Position numbers and translations under genes: made by a program
Shown: piece by piece, positions 1-11,406 of the stretch
Layout: each line of letters opens with the position of its first letter
Numbering within the stretch: position 1 is the stretch's first letter
Origin: Callipepla californica brunnescens
Lineage: Eukaryota; Chordata; Aves; Galliformes; Odontophoridae
Length of the DNA: 64,000 nucleotides
Assembly: GCA_023055505.1 (NCBI GenBank)
Contig: JALIRH010000045.1
Coordinates: 2,356,001 to 2,420,000, forward strand
Direction of reading: 5' to 3'
Notes under the pieces: generated by a model
Told to the model about the DNA's origin: nothing
The model's database searches: none
Seen by the model: only the letters and a program-made list of their open reading frames with translations

Positions 1-686
1 GACGTCTTAAAATATGACAGCCCGGGTCAGGGGTGTCTTAAAACCACTGCATAACCGGCGTGTAAAAGAGATGGGAGAGGAAAGGGGAAAGTGAATGTTT
101 CCGACATGCTGGTGGCCGTGGAGGCCCCCGTTCCCTTTGTGCTCTCTGGGAAACTTGTGAAAATATTAGTTCTCCATCAGCGCTGGATCGTGGCTGTCCC
201 ATGGGCTGTTGGGGAGGGGCTGCAGTTGGCTCTGTGCAGTGCAGCACAGCTGGAGGGCGGCGGGCAGATGTGTGCTTCATGCTCCAGATGTGCTGCGCCT
301 CTCGGGGCTGTGCACGGTGCCATCTCCTGCACACAGAGGTGGGGTTTGGTTGTTTCTGCCCTTGCTGTGGTTGTTCTGAGCCAGGCAAGGGCTGAGGAGA
401 AAGGCTTCGTCCACCCCTTGCCATAGGATGCCACGTGCTCCAGCCCAAGCAATGCAACAGCTGCAGCACGGGAGTGGACACAGTCCATTGGGGAGCAGAG
501 GAGCAGTGGGTGCTCCAAGCACATGGCCAAGGTTGTCCCCATGTGCTCTCCATGTGGCCTGCATCACGGCCACCCGCTCTGGGGACATGCTTCAATCAGC
601 ACCAGATCAACCTCACACCCTGCAGTCAGAACACTGAGGTTCCCAGTGGAAGCCCTCCCTTGTGCTGGCCATCTCTTCCTTACCGT
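1..686. other. Intergenic DNA, no gene recognised
   Basis: No open frame here resembles a protein I know, and none is flanked by convincing splice sites. I see nothing specific. Confidence 0.6.
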
Positions 687-830
687 AGAATCCCCAAGGT
701 TGGAAAAGACCTCTGAGGTCATCCAGTCCAACCATCCATCTATTGCCAATATTGTCCTTCAGTACAACATCTAAATGTTTCTTGAACGCCTCTGGGGACA
801 GTGACTCCACCTCCTTGAGCTGCGCAACCC
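687..830 (-). repeat. CR1 LINE 3' fragment
   Basis: The block opens with AGAATCCCCAAGGTTGGAAA, followed by the 'gacctctgaggtcatccagtccaacc' type string and then 'cttgaacgcctctgggga'. This is the reverse complement of the CR1 3' end, so the element points left. It is 5'-truncated, as most CR1 copies are. Just beyond it a short motif ('aaccctaccttgag') occurs twice in tandem near 826-858. Confidence 0.85.
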
Positions 831-3800
831 TACCTTGAGTTGGCCAACCCTACCTTGAGCTTGGCCAAGGTTTGTGAGCTCGACCTTCTGCAAATCTCCC
901 AGCCTTGTGCCCCGTTTCTCCCCACAGCACCAACGCTTTCCAGCCCAATGGGCAGCATGGATGGAAGTGGTTAAATTTTTGAGATGCTGCTGGGATCAAG
1001 GGAGGGCACAGGGTTGTGGAAACCCCATAGGTGGTCAGCGCTGAAACTCTGTGATGCACAGCTTCAAATGAAGGCTCAGATCCACTGAAATGCAACCTGC
1101 TGGGAGCTGGATGCTGAGAGTGAGTTCAGCGCAGAGCAACATTGGTGCCAAAATTTGGATGACTTGCTGTGCTTCAAGGAAATTAAAAAGCCCTTTCTGC
1201 TGTTTTTGCTTACCCGAATGCTGGCAGCCTCAGCTGACCCTGCACACCGAAGGAATCAGCGTTCTGAGCAGGCTCAGGGTTGGATTTGCTTCTTACAGCT
1301 TCCTGTCCTGATGAGAAAGGCAAAGTTATTTTGGGAACGTCATGAATGAAAACTGAGAGGTGACCGAGGCACCAGCAGGGCAGGGGCGGACAGAGACAAC
1401 ACTTCTCCTACTCACAGAAGATGCTCTGGGGGCTGTTTGCCTTTGATTCCTTCTCCCCAGTGCAATGAGGAGCAATTATCCTTCCCATAAAAGACTCCTT
1501 CTTTTAGGGGACTTGTAGGGACTTCAAAGAAAGGGCAGGTCTCTCTGGGGAACAAAGTCGTTATTTGAGTGATTCTGGGCTGATGAAAAGTGCTCTCCTG
1601 CTGCTGCCCAGCCCTCTGCTCCCACCCAGGGTTGGTTCATTCCATACAGTGATTCCATGCTTCAGGATCCCATCCCAGCCACGTCCTGGAGCTCCAATGC
1701 TCACCTGGCACTGCCCAAAGGGCTGAGGAGCATTTTGGGGCTTGCTCCTTGCAAACAAGAGCTGCTTTCCCAGCTGCTGTTGTGGCTGTAGTTGGGAGGA
1801 TGTGTTCAGGGCACAGGGACTCCATATCCAAACACTGCAGCAGCCTCGTGGGGAAGCAGCCTAGTTTCCCAAGCCCTCAGCACCCAGTTGCCATCAGCCC
1901 CATGGGGTGCAACGCACTGAAAGAATCCACATTTCATTCCTCATATGTGGAAGGAAAGTACAAACAAACCACTCAGGCACCGGGAGCTTTGCTGGAACCA
2001 CTTGGGGCTGTGCTACCCCATGCAGCGATGGGAGGGAGCTGGGTTGCAAAGAGGCAGAAGGCACCAGAAAAGCGCTCTGGTTTCAGGTGACCCAAGCACT
2101 GCCGACCTGATCTTATCTCCAGCTCTGGGCAGGGGTTATCTCTGCTCCCTGTGATGAAAGCACCGCAAGAGACAGTGCTGGAGGGACGGGGGGATGGGAA
2201 CAGGTGGGTGCCATTCAGTAACATAAGGATCTGCCTTTACCTGGGACAAAGGCAGCCCCGAGGTGCAGAAAGACCCCTGTCCCACCTTGTGCCCCTGTCT
2301 CTGCTGTCTCCCTGCATCCCCCACCTTAGGGGCTTGACTTCTTCGCTCCCCCCAGCCCATTGCAACCTTCACCTGCCAGCTCCTCCAAGCTGGAATTCCC
2401 AGCTTCTAGATTCATCCACCTCCACGTTTTGGTCAGATTTCAGAACCCAACATACTTTCTCAGGACTCATTTTTCTCCCACTTCACACTGCCCCATCTCA
2501 ACCCAGTGTTCGCAGTTAGCAGAGCTGAGGCTGAGAGCAGAAGCCTGGACGAGGTGGGGGATCAGGCAACGAGGGGCTGGGATGCAAATCTTGGCAGAAA
2601 CCCTCTCTAAGGCTTTCTGGCTCCCAGAGATGCTCCAATCCACTAATTGACTGCACGCAGCCCCGGCTGAGCACTGACTTCCAGCTTGTGCATCGCTCAG
2701 CACGGCCGCACGGATGCGTGGGATGTGCAGCATCCTTGTGTCACGTTTGTGGGGAACAATGGGGCTGCTGAGCAAAGCCAGCCCTACATGGGGACACCAC
2801 AGGAATCCCTCTGTTGCCCCCCACCCCCTCCATTGCAGCTGCACAGATTCATTTCCCTGGCAAATGAATAGTGGGGAAGGGGGCAAATAATGCTGGAGCC
2901 CAGGTGGCCCCTCTCACTGCCCAGTCCCAATGGGATGCTGGCGGGGGGACGGGGAGGGAAAGGGGGAATGAGTGGTCTGGGAGTGCTCGCTGGTGGGGAT
3001 TAAAGGCTCAATCCTGAGATGAGAGAAGGAAATGAGAATTAAATCAGTTTCTAGCGCCTGTTCGATGGTGGGGGAGGATTTATGGCTGGGGCCAGGACGG
3101 CAGCGCAGCTGGCGAGGGGACCCTGCAGTGAGGGAGGGTCTGGGAGGGCAGAGGAGGTCAGGGCCCCTCCTTGGTGGCAGGGAGCAGCACTGGGATGTGA
3201 TGGGTTCCTATGGGTGCAGGGTATTGTGGGGGTAACGGGGAGGAACACCATGGGGGAGTCTGGGGGGGCTGAATCCCAGAACGTGAGCACTGTGGGAGCA
3301 ATGAGATAAAGCCCTTCACCTGCTGCCCTCTCCTATCACACCTCCCAGTAGCTGTGTGTGTCAGAGCAGTGTTGGGTCCCCCACACCCTCCCTCCTCAAA
3401 TCCCACCTTGTCTAGCCCTTCCTGACCCCCATCCATCACTTTACTCTGTCTCCATCTCCTTTTTCTCCCTCTCTCCCCTTTCCTCTCATTTTCCCTGCCT
3501 GCCATCGTTCACCATTCAGGATGCTGAGCTGAAAGAGCCTCATCCACCCCATCATCAATGGGGCAGGGACCCAGTCATTGCTGTGCCCCCACCAGCAATG
3601 GGGTGGCAATGGGGCGCCTGGCAGGAGCTGCCCATAAAACGAAGAAAGTTAATCATGGAGCTAATTGAAACCAGCGGCCCTGGCGTGTTCTGAGCAGAGG
3701 GGAGGAAGGAAGGGGGTGGGAAGCTGGGGCTGGGCTGGGGGGGGGTGGTGTCTTTGGGGTTTTGTGTTTGTGTTTTTTGAGCCATGGAACAAATCCATAC

Positions 3801-6800
3801 GGTTACGCAGGCAATTCCCAGGAACTCTTAGCCTGGGCTCAATCATGAAATGTCTCAATCCTTTCACTCGAAGTGTAAAATTGAGGTTCTTTGGGAGGAA
3901 ATCGTTTGTTTGGTGGCACTTTCCTGGGGCTGTGCAGGCACATCCCTGCCATGGAGGGTATTTCCCTCCCCTCCCTCTGTGTGGCTGTTGTCCACCCCCA
4001 GCAGAACTGTGCTGTTTGCCCATCACCCCACGCACAGTGTGGGATCGGGACACCCATCAGACTCATGGATGGGAGCAGGGATGGGTGTCCCCATATCCCT
4101 CGTACAGTATGGAACCAGGGCACTCATCAGACTCAGAAATGAGAGCAGGGATGTGTGAGGAGCCTGGCTGGATGAGGGAGGGACTATGGGTGCTGGGGTC
4201 CCATCACTGTGCTCCCACCAGCTCCAATGCCAGCACTCACTGACTAGTTTCCCTCATTACACCACTAATAATTAAGACACCCCCCCTCCCCCAAGCCCAG
4301 GCCGTCCCACTGCATTGGGTTTCAGCTTAGAAGCCATCACTCGGTGCTGCAAGGCACAGGCAGGTTCACCCCACCGATGGGTGCTGCTTCCTATGGGATG
4401 TTTGGGAAAAACCTGAACGGTGCAGATCTGCAACCGTTCTCCACCTCCGGGCTCTGACCTTGCAGCCGTGTGCTCGATCCTTTGGGTGCTTTCCAGTGCT
4501 GAACCGAAGCATCTCTGCAGAAAGCCTTGATTATTCCAGGCTGCAAATCAGGTCTGCAGCAATTAGAGATGGAACAAAACCCTTCCAGCTCCGGAGCTCT
4601 GTGCAGGGGGAAAAAAAAAAGGAGAATTTGCGTGGGATGGATTTGAGCTTAAAGACAGACTGCCCCAACCCTGAGTGCTGGGGGTGGCAGGGACGTGCCC
4701 ATGGTGGGGAGGGGGCTGCCATCCCCACTGCCTTCCCACGACCCTCCTGGCGCCCGCCCTGCTCACAAAACCAGAAATCCTTATTCCTGAGAACTTAATC
4801 CGGTGGTTTTGTGCAGCAAAACTCCACTGGCCATCAGCTGGGAGCGGGGGCTGCACTCGGCAGCACGGGAAAGTCTCGTTTTGCCTCTAATGAAAATTTC
4901 ATTCTTTGTTGTTCTTCTTTCTTTCTATTTTTTTTTTTCCCCTCTTGACTACAAAAAGGAGATGTTTCCAACACACAGCAGCTGGAGATAAAAACGGATA
5001 AAATATTTATACGAAAACGAGACGGTAATAAACGAACCTGGGAGCTTGTATGTGAGCAGGATTTACGTTCACTTTGTCCTTTGGATGGGAAAAATGAGTC
5101 AGCCGCACGCGGCCGAGGGCTGCAGTGAGCTGCACCGTGCTGGTTTTTCCACCTTTCAAGGGAATGAGAGCCCCGTTAGCCACCTTGCAGCCCAGGCCTG
5201 GCTCTCAGCTGTGCTTTGCTCCTGAGTGGAGGACTTTTCCCATCACTTTGGAGCGGTCCCATCCCGCGGTGGGCGCGGAGCCGGACTTCCATTTGCCTGG
5301 GAACTCAAATCTCCCTCATCTGTCCCACGCTGCCTTTGAAACAGGAGAAAGTCAGCCCTGCCAGGTCCTGTGGAGGCTTTTTCCTGCTCGTGGTGATTTT
5401 GTCTTCAGCTGTGTTTGGACGGAAACCAGCACGGCCACTTTCTCCCGGTCTCCGTAAATCATTCCCCGCCCCCCCCCCCCCCCCCCACCCTCTGCTTTCC
5501 CCTTTCATACTAAAATAAAGGAAATAATTAAAAGAGCAGGAAAAACGAGCTGCTGGCAGGTTTCCTACAGACCCGCTCGGCGCTGCGGTGCTGTAGTGGG
5601 GTGGTTTGGACATAGGGCAGCCTCTCCATAGTAGGGCACTGCTGGCAGCCCTCTGGCACTGCATCTTGCTCCAGTGGTGCAGCAGCAAGCTGCGTTTCAC
5701 AGCAGTGCTCTGAAGGAAACCAGGGAGATGTCCCCTGTTTGTCCCCAGGCTCTCCTAGCTGAGGGTTGCTATGGGGTTTACTGGGTGCCTCCTCTGCATC
5801 CTTACTGTCGGGTTCCCAGGTCTGGGTTTTCTCAGCATATTTTGGGCAATGTTTCTTTTTTGGGTACTTGCTGAAATGATTCAATAGCAGCAATAGGAGC
5901 TGCACGTGCTTGGGGGAAAACATTGCCTTGCTGAGGTATCAACTCTCACGTTGTCTCCATCATTAATTCTCTACCTGAATGCATCCACCTGGGGCTGTTT
6001 CCCTCTCCCTGCTTGCAGGGCCACATCCATTAAAACCCAGCCCAGTCCAGTCCTCTCCTTTCCCCTCCCCATGCTTTGGTTTCAGCTGTGGCTCAACAGA
6101 ATCACCTGGGGGAGATTTGGGGATGAGAAGGAGCAGGGCAGATCTCTCTCTCTTTGCTGCCCTGTGCATGGTGAGGAGATTTTCCCCATGTCAAGGGGGT
6201 GAGGTGGGACATGCTGGGTGCCTTGGTGGCCTGGAGGTGCCATCTGTTCTTGCTTGTGGTGGCAGTGCTGTCCCTCCTTCCCAGGTGAGTGAGGGGTGGC
6301 TGTTGGCTTCATGACACTGGGGTGGCTTTGTGGCTTCAGTGGGTGATCTTGGCTGTCACCACCCAGATTTCCTCACCTAACAACTCCCTGTGCAAGGATA
6401 CATGCACCCTGTGTGTCCGTGTGGGACTGTGGGGACACCCTGAGACACTTTTCTCCCTGTTCTATTCTGCAAGGCTCTGGACATGTTGCTTCTGTCCTTC
6501 GGGGCCAGGCTTACCCTACAGCAGTCCCAGCACTGCTTTCTGCTGGAGCTTCAAGATGCACACCAGCATCGAGAGCCATGGAGGCTCGGGCCATGCATGT
6601 TAACCTGTGCCTGGCCGATGGGACAGCGCAGTCCCTTGCAATGCAGTGCCTGCTTCCCATTATGGGGGAATGCAGCCCATATGGTGGGCAGATTTCGCCT
6701 GGGGGAGATGAGGGGAGCTGAGCTCTGCAGCTGCAAGCACTGCTGGCAGCTTGGGGTGTCCTGGCGAGGTCAGGACCTGACTGCCTCGAATTCCCTCTTC

Positions 6801-8399
6801 CCTGCAGCCCCTGCCCCTATGATAGCCGTGGGGGGACCTGCAGGAACGCTTGCTTCTCTCCTTTGTGGAGGCAGACAGATGCTTGGGGAAGAAATAGAGG
6901 TGAGATTAGCATTCCTCAGCTGCAGCCGGGTGCTGTGAGCTGTTGTTTCTCGTGCAAAGCCCTGCTGCAATTCTGGAAGCTCTGTTCTCATCGTTGCTCC
7001 TCCACAAAAGGAAGGTTGTGTCTCCCCACTCACGCATGGGGTGAAAGCATATGGATCCATTGTGGGGGGGGGGGTTAATTTTCTTTTTCTTTTTCTCAGT
7101 GACTGGCGAGGTTTGAGGACAAAGCTGTGCACAGGAGGCAGTGCACCGCACACCCAGGGATGGAATAGGATGAAGACATTTGCTAGGACACGGGGACTGA
7201 AAGAGGAGGTGGCCCCATGTCATGACTTGTGGGGGCTCAGGACTTAGATATCTGAGTCCCCATGCCAGGAATGAGATGGTTCAGCCAAGTGACGGCACGT
7301 GGCTGGAGCTCATTTTTGGGTCCAGTTGCATCCCCGTGTCCCAGCACTGATGTCTGCCCTCCTTTGCCCCCTACAGAGCTCACCCCAGATACCCATAAAT
7401 GAGGGGAAGGAAGCTTTCCAGCACCTTTCCCCCAGCCTTGCTCACCAGCCCAAGCAAACATCAGACTCCTTTCCAGTTCTTATTGTTCATTTTTCTTTAT
7501 TTTTCCCTCCTGCACTAACCATAAATCAGATTGCTCTCCCCAAGGACCATCTACTGCAGCTGACCTGGCACATGAAGACCACCTAGCAAAGCTCCTTCCC
7601 TGAAGCACTGCTTCAGCTATGGATATGGGGACAGTGTAGGAGTGAAGCATGGACCCCCCACACACAGCAATTTTGCCTGTGGGTCCAACTTTTCCTGGGT
7701 GCTGCAGGCAGACACTTTCCAGCTCTGCTTTCAGCCTGGCTCTGCTCCTCTTCTCTGCTCCAGCTTTTTTCCCAGGGGAGGATGGAGATTAAGAGGAAGC
7801 AGATTAAACCTAATGGATTGATTGCAATTATTTTCCCTTGTTTATTTGCAGTACCATGTGGGAGCCTGAAAGAAAAAAAGGGAAGGGAACCATCTTTTAT
7901 GTTTCTGTAGTCCTGGTCCTCATTACATTTCCTGCCAGCCAAAAATAAAACCAGTTACATTGGAGCATCCTATTTCAAGCTCTCATAAACTGCAATGTGT
8001 AAATACTTCTGGGCAAACCCACACACAACTCTATGCAAAGTAATGGAGCAGCAGCCCCGTGCACTCCCCACTGCCCTTATTTCTCCCTGTTTGCCCATAA
8101 CTGGGGACCTGGCATCAGCTCTTTGCTCTAAGACTCAACTTTTGGAGGAATGTTGACCTGTCACTATGCCCAAGAGTGCTGGAGCTCATCCAAAGCGTGG
8201 TTTCTCCATCAGAAAAGGATGTTTTCCCCCAAAGCCTTGTTGCTCAAAAGCTATGTGTGTATTTAAGAATCAAAAATCCCTCTGTGGGAATAGAGTCCTT
8301 CCTGGACTCATCACAAAAAATTGCCCCTATCCCAGTGAACAAGCCTCGGTCTGGGGTTTTGTGTAGGACCTGGAGGTTGACCCTGCACCTTGAGCGCAT
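831..8399. other. Intergenic region downstream of NGFR
   Basis: Over 7 kb without a recognisable coding exon. The open frames are short, overlap on both strands and have proline-, serine- and cysteine-rich translations typical of GC-rich noncoding DNA. In mammals NXPH3 follows NGFR, but nothing here resembles neurexophilin, so that gene is either beyond the left edge or elsewhere. The region holds homopolymer runs (poly-C near 5469-5486, poly-G near 7064-7074) and the small duplication listed separately. Confidence 0.6.
4031..4157. repeat. Two-copy direct duplication, 70-bp period
   Basis: The segment starting 'cgcacagtgtgggatcggga' at 4031 recurs as 'cgtacagtatggaaccaggg' at 4101. Both copies continue through 'catcagactca' and 'gagcagggatg'. 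The copies are about 57 bp long, diverged and offset by 70 bp, so this is an old local duplication. Confidence 0.7.
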
Positions 8400-8466
8400 T
8401 GCTAACAGCTCAGGGGTGCAGAATGGGCTGGCGGTTGGACTAGATGATCTTAGCCAGCCTTAATGC
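8400..8466 (+). repeat. CR1 LINE 3' fragment
   Basis: The string 'ggttggactagatgatctta' followed by 'gccagcctt' matches the CR1 3' terminal region in plus orientation. The upstream boundary is diffuse. It lies just past the predicted NGFR transcript end. Confidence 0.7.
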
Positions 8467-8520
8467 GTCTTCAATTCTTGCTTGGGGAAAACCAAGAGGC
8501 ACACCAACGTTGTGATGCTC

Positions 8521-8526
8521 TTTATT
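8521..8526 (-). terminator. NGFR: Candidate distal NGFR polyadenylation signal
   Basis: On the minus strand this reads AATAAA. It lies about 2.6 kb beyond the NGFR stop codon, which would give a long 3' UTR. A second minus-strand AATAAA lies at 8809-8814 and may serve as an alternative site. No closer AATAAA was found between 8815 and the stop codon. This call rests on hexamers only. Confidence 0.5.
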
Positions 8527-9528
8527 GGCATCCGACCAATACACACGGATAGTACCGCCGAGCCAACCCCCGTGCAGATGCCCTCCCACCTCATGCTGCT
8601 CATCCCTCCCAGCACACCCACAAACTCCTTCTACGACGGCAATTTCTTCACCGTAGGACTCTCTAATAAACTGGCATTGGTATTACAGAAGGGAGTGGGG
8701 GGAACAAGTGGAGAAACTCACGTTCTTTGTACAACAAAAACATTAGAAAAGGACACAAAACATACCGACGAGCACTAACTTTGGCTTGTTTTTCCCTTTT
8801 TTTTAGTTTTTATTGTTAATATTATTTTTCTTTTTCCTGCAGTGTGGGATTTGAGGCATCCCGTGGCTTCTCTTTGGATGCTGAGTTTGTTTTCTCAGCC
8901 ACGAGGTTGGTTGAAGGGTGAGGAAACGACCCCTTGCTATGGCAATAGAAACCTGAGACCGTGGCAATATTGTCCTGAAGAAAAGCAATTTATGTCTGGC
9001 ACAGCACGCATGAACTTGGCCAGACTGAAGCAGGCAGTTTTGGATCCAGAGTTGGCGGTACCCAACGCTTGGTTTGAGTCATTTCTTCAATAAAAAGGGA
9101 CTTATGAAACCAGCAATGCAACAACCAGCATTTATGCTCATCCCAAAGCATCCATGGGAATGGCTTGGTCTGGAAGGAGTTGGTGCCCCAGCCAGGGGCT
9201 TGCATCTCTTCCCTTGGACTTCAGTGGTGGGAGATTCAGGACACTGACAAGAAAAACGTAGCCCCGTTGGGACTGAATCTTCCCATCCAACAGGTTTGGT
9301 GTCTGGAGCCAATGGACAAGATATGGCACGATCATTCTCATGAAGGGATCTCTGCTCTTGCTGCACAGATGCTTTGCATGAGGGCATGAGGCATTTAACA
9401 TCCCAACACAGTGATCCAAACACAGCCTGTGCTCTATTATCTTCTGAAACGCAGGCAGCAATGTTCCAAAGGCTTTTAAAGGAATTAAGTGCTCAGTTCC
9501 CATTGAAATGAGCTTTGAACTCTTCCAC

Positions 9529-9690
9529 AGAATCCCAGCATTACTGAGGCTGGAGGCACCTGGTGCTCCCCAGGGATGGTGCCCATGACCACATCCAGGT
9601 GGGCTTTGGAGATCTCCAGCGAGGAGAATCCACAGCCTCTCTGGGCAACTCAAAGTGCTTCCTGATAGTCCAAGAGAAACAGCCTGCGAA
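9529..9690 (-). repeat. Degenerate CR1 fragment
   Basis: It begins 'cagaatcccagcattactga' and runs through 'gagaatccacagcctctctgggcaa', phrases typical of reverse-oriented CR1. It lies inside the predicted NGFR 3' UTR, in the same transcriptional sense as NGFR. Confidence 0.65.
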
Positions 9691-11104
9691 GAACAAAGCT
9701 CTCCCTGGCAACAACCTGAAATGGCCAAATCCCTCATTTCTTTTTTGAGTTTCACAACCATTTTTGGAGCGTGTGCATTTCCCTGCATTCTCCGTTGAGT
9801 CTTTAAGGCCAGTCTTTAAGACAAGGTGGGAACAAGGACATGGCTGCAAAAGGGAAAGCTCAGCTTGCAGGCACGATGCTGTGAGCGAGCAGCCCGCGGT
9901 GCACCGGTCACCCACGCCACATGTAGAAACATTGAGCATTAGTAAAACGACACAGTATTATTTACAAGTCTTGCTTAGCTCCTTAAAGAGGGAAAGAAAA
10001 TCACCTTCTGCGCTTGGCAAAGCTTCTGGATGAAGCACGAGGTGAGTGGGGAGGCTGGGATGCACACGGTACTGTGTGCAAAGTCGCCTTGCAGTCCTTG
10101 CTCTGCTAACAGCCCCTGGGTGAGTGAGATGGTGAACCTGCCCCGTTGGGTGGAACATCCTCCAGGACAGCGAGGACGTCCTCCAGGACCGTGGCAGCTC
10201 AAAGGGAAAAGCACAGGGTGCTCACCTGGCAGCTGCTCCTCCAGCATCATTGCTGGGATAAGAGCTGGGACCCCAAAGCTCTGAGCCAGGGGTGAGTGCA
10301 GGTCTGGTGTGGGGCACCTGGGTGGCTTTGATCCTGGGTCAGTGCAGTGAGAGGACACCTGGTTCGTGGTGAGGGGAGGATGAGCAAAGCCCTTTTGTCA
10401 CATCCCTGCTGCAGGCACTTTTTCAGCCCTTTAGACCATTGGTATTCCCTTCCTGGAGCTCTCCTTAAAGCTGCCTCCAGTGTTTGATAACTGCTACCCA
10501 TGGAGACCAAACACTGCCAGCCCTGAGCATGGGGACTGCCCGCCTCGAGTTTTACAGTGTAGGTGGGGCTGCTGGAAACAGAGTCCTTTCCCCCAGCCCA
10601 GCCCCAGGGAGCAGTCCCCTTCCCAAATCCTGCTGCAACAGCTCCGCTGCTCCCTGTGCCCACCCCAGCCCTGCTCTTTGCTTGCAGCTTGGGGGAAGCA
10701 GCTGGGTTTGGGGGCATCAGATGGGAACAGAAGACAGCAGTGATGAAGATAATGGGAGGAAAAGGAGGATGAAGATCTGAAACCAGGAGAAGGGGCAGGA
10801 AGAAGAGAGAGGAGGAGAGACCTGAGAGTGGTGCTCACCCCTGCCCTCAAAGCTGCTCCAGGGGGCAGGCACCGAGCAGGACCCCGAGCCCAGGTTATGG
10901 GCTGCCAGGGGGAGGCGGCGGTGGGAGGGGGCGATACCGAAAACAGGAGCTCAGTGCATACAGGGCCATAAAGCGAGGACGGGTGGGGGGTCCCCTCTTC
11001 CTCCCCACCCTCCTCTCCAGGGCTCTCGGTGCCAGGGAGGGGAGAGGCAATGAGGCAGCTGGGCCAGGGGCTCCCGGCTGCACCTCCCCCCCCCGGGCCT
11101 CCCT

Positions 11105-11406
11105 TCACACGGGCGAGGTGGCGGTGGACTCGCTGTACAAGCTCTCAGCGATGTCCCCACGTTGAATCTTGCGGAGGGCCACCAGGAGGGCATCGAGAGT
11201 GGCCGTCTCCTTGGCCGACCAGTCGGCCAACAGCGCGCGGGCCGGCGACTCCTCCCGCGTGAAGCAGTCTATGAGGTCCTCCTTGTAGCCCAGCTCCCCG
11301 GCCAGCTGCCTCCACGTCTCCTCCGCCGAGCTGCTCAGCAGTTTCTCCACCTCCTCCTGTTTGCTGGGCGGCAAGCTGGCATACAGGCTCCCATCTCCCT
11401 TTGGTG
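11105..11406 (-). CDS. NGFR: NGFR coding exon 6 (death domain and C-terminus)
   Basis: Begins within PAPKGDGSLYASLPPSKQ after acceptor TTGCCAG. It encodes the six-helix death domain (from about EEVEKLLSSS to LLVALRKIQR) and ends ESTATSPV-stop. The TAG/TGA context and the 416-residue total support this stop as the natural end. Confidence 0.97.

Larger units (their letters stand above)
8500..11104 (-). other. NGFR: Probable NGFR 3' UTR
   Basis: This stretch lies between the NGFR stop codon (11105) and the minus-strand AATAAA signals at 8809-8814 and 8521-8526. It has no recognisable coding exon and contains one CR1 fragment. A long 3' UTR is usual for NGFR, but the exact end is inferred. Confidence 0.5.
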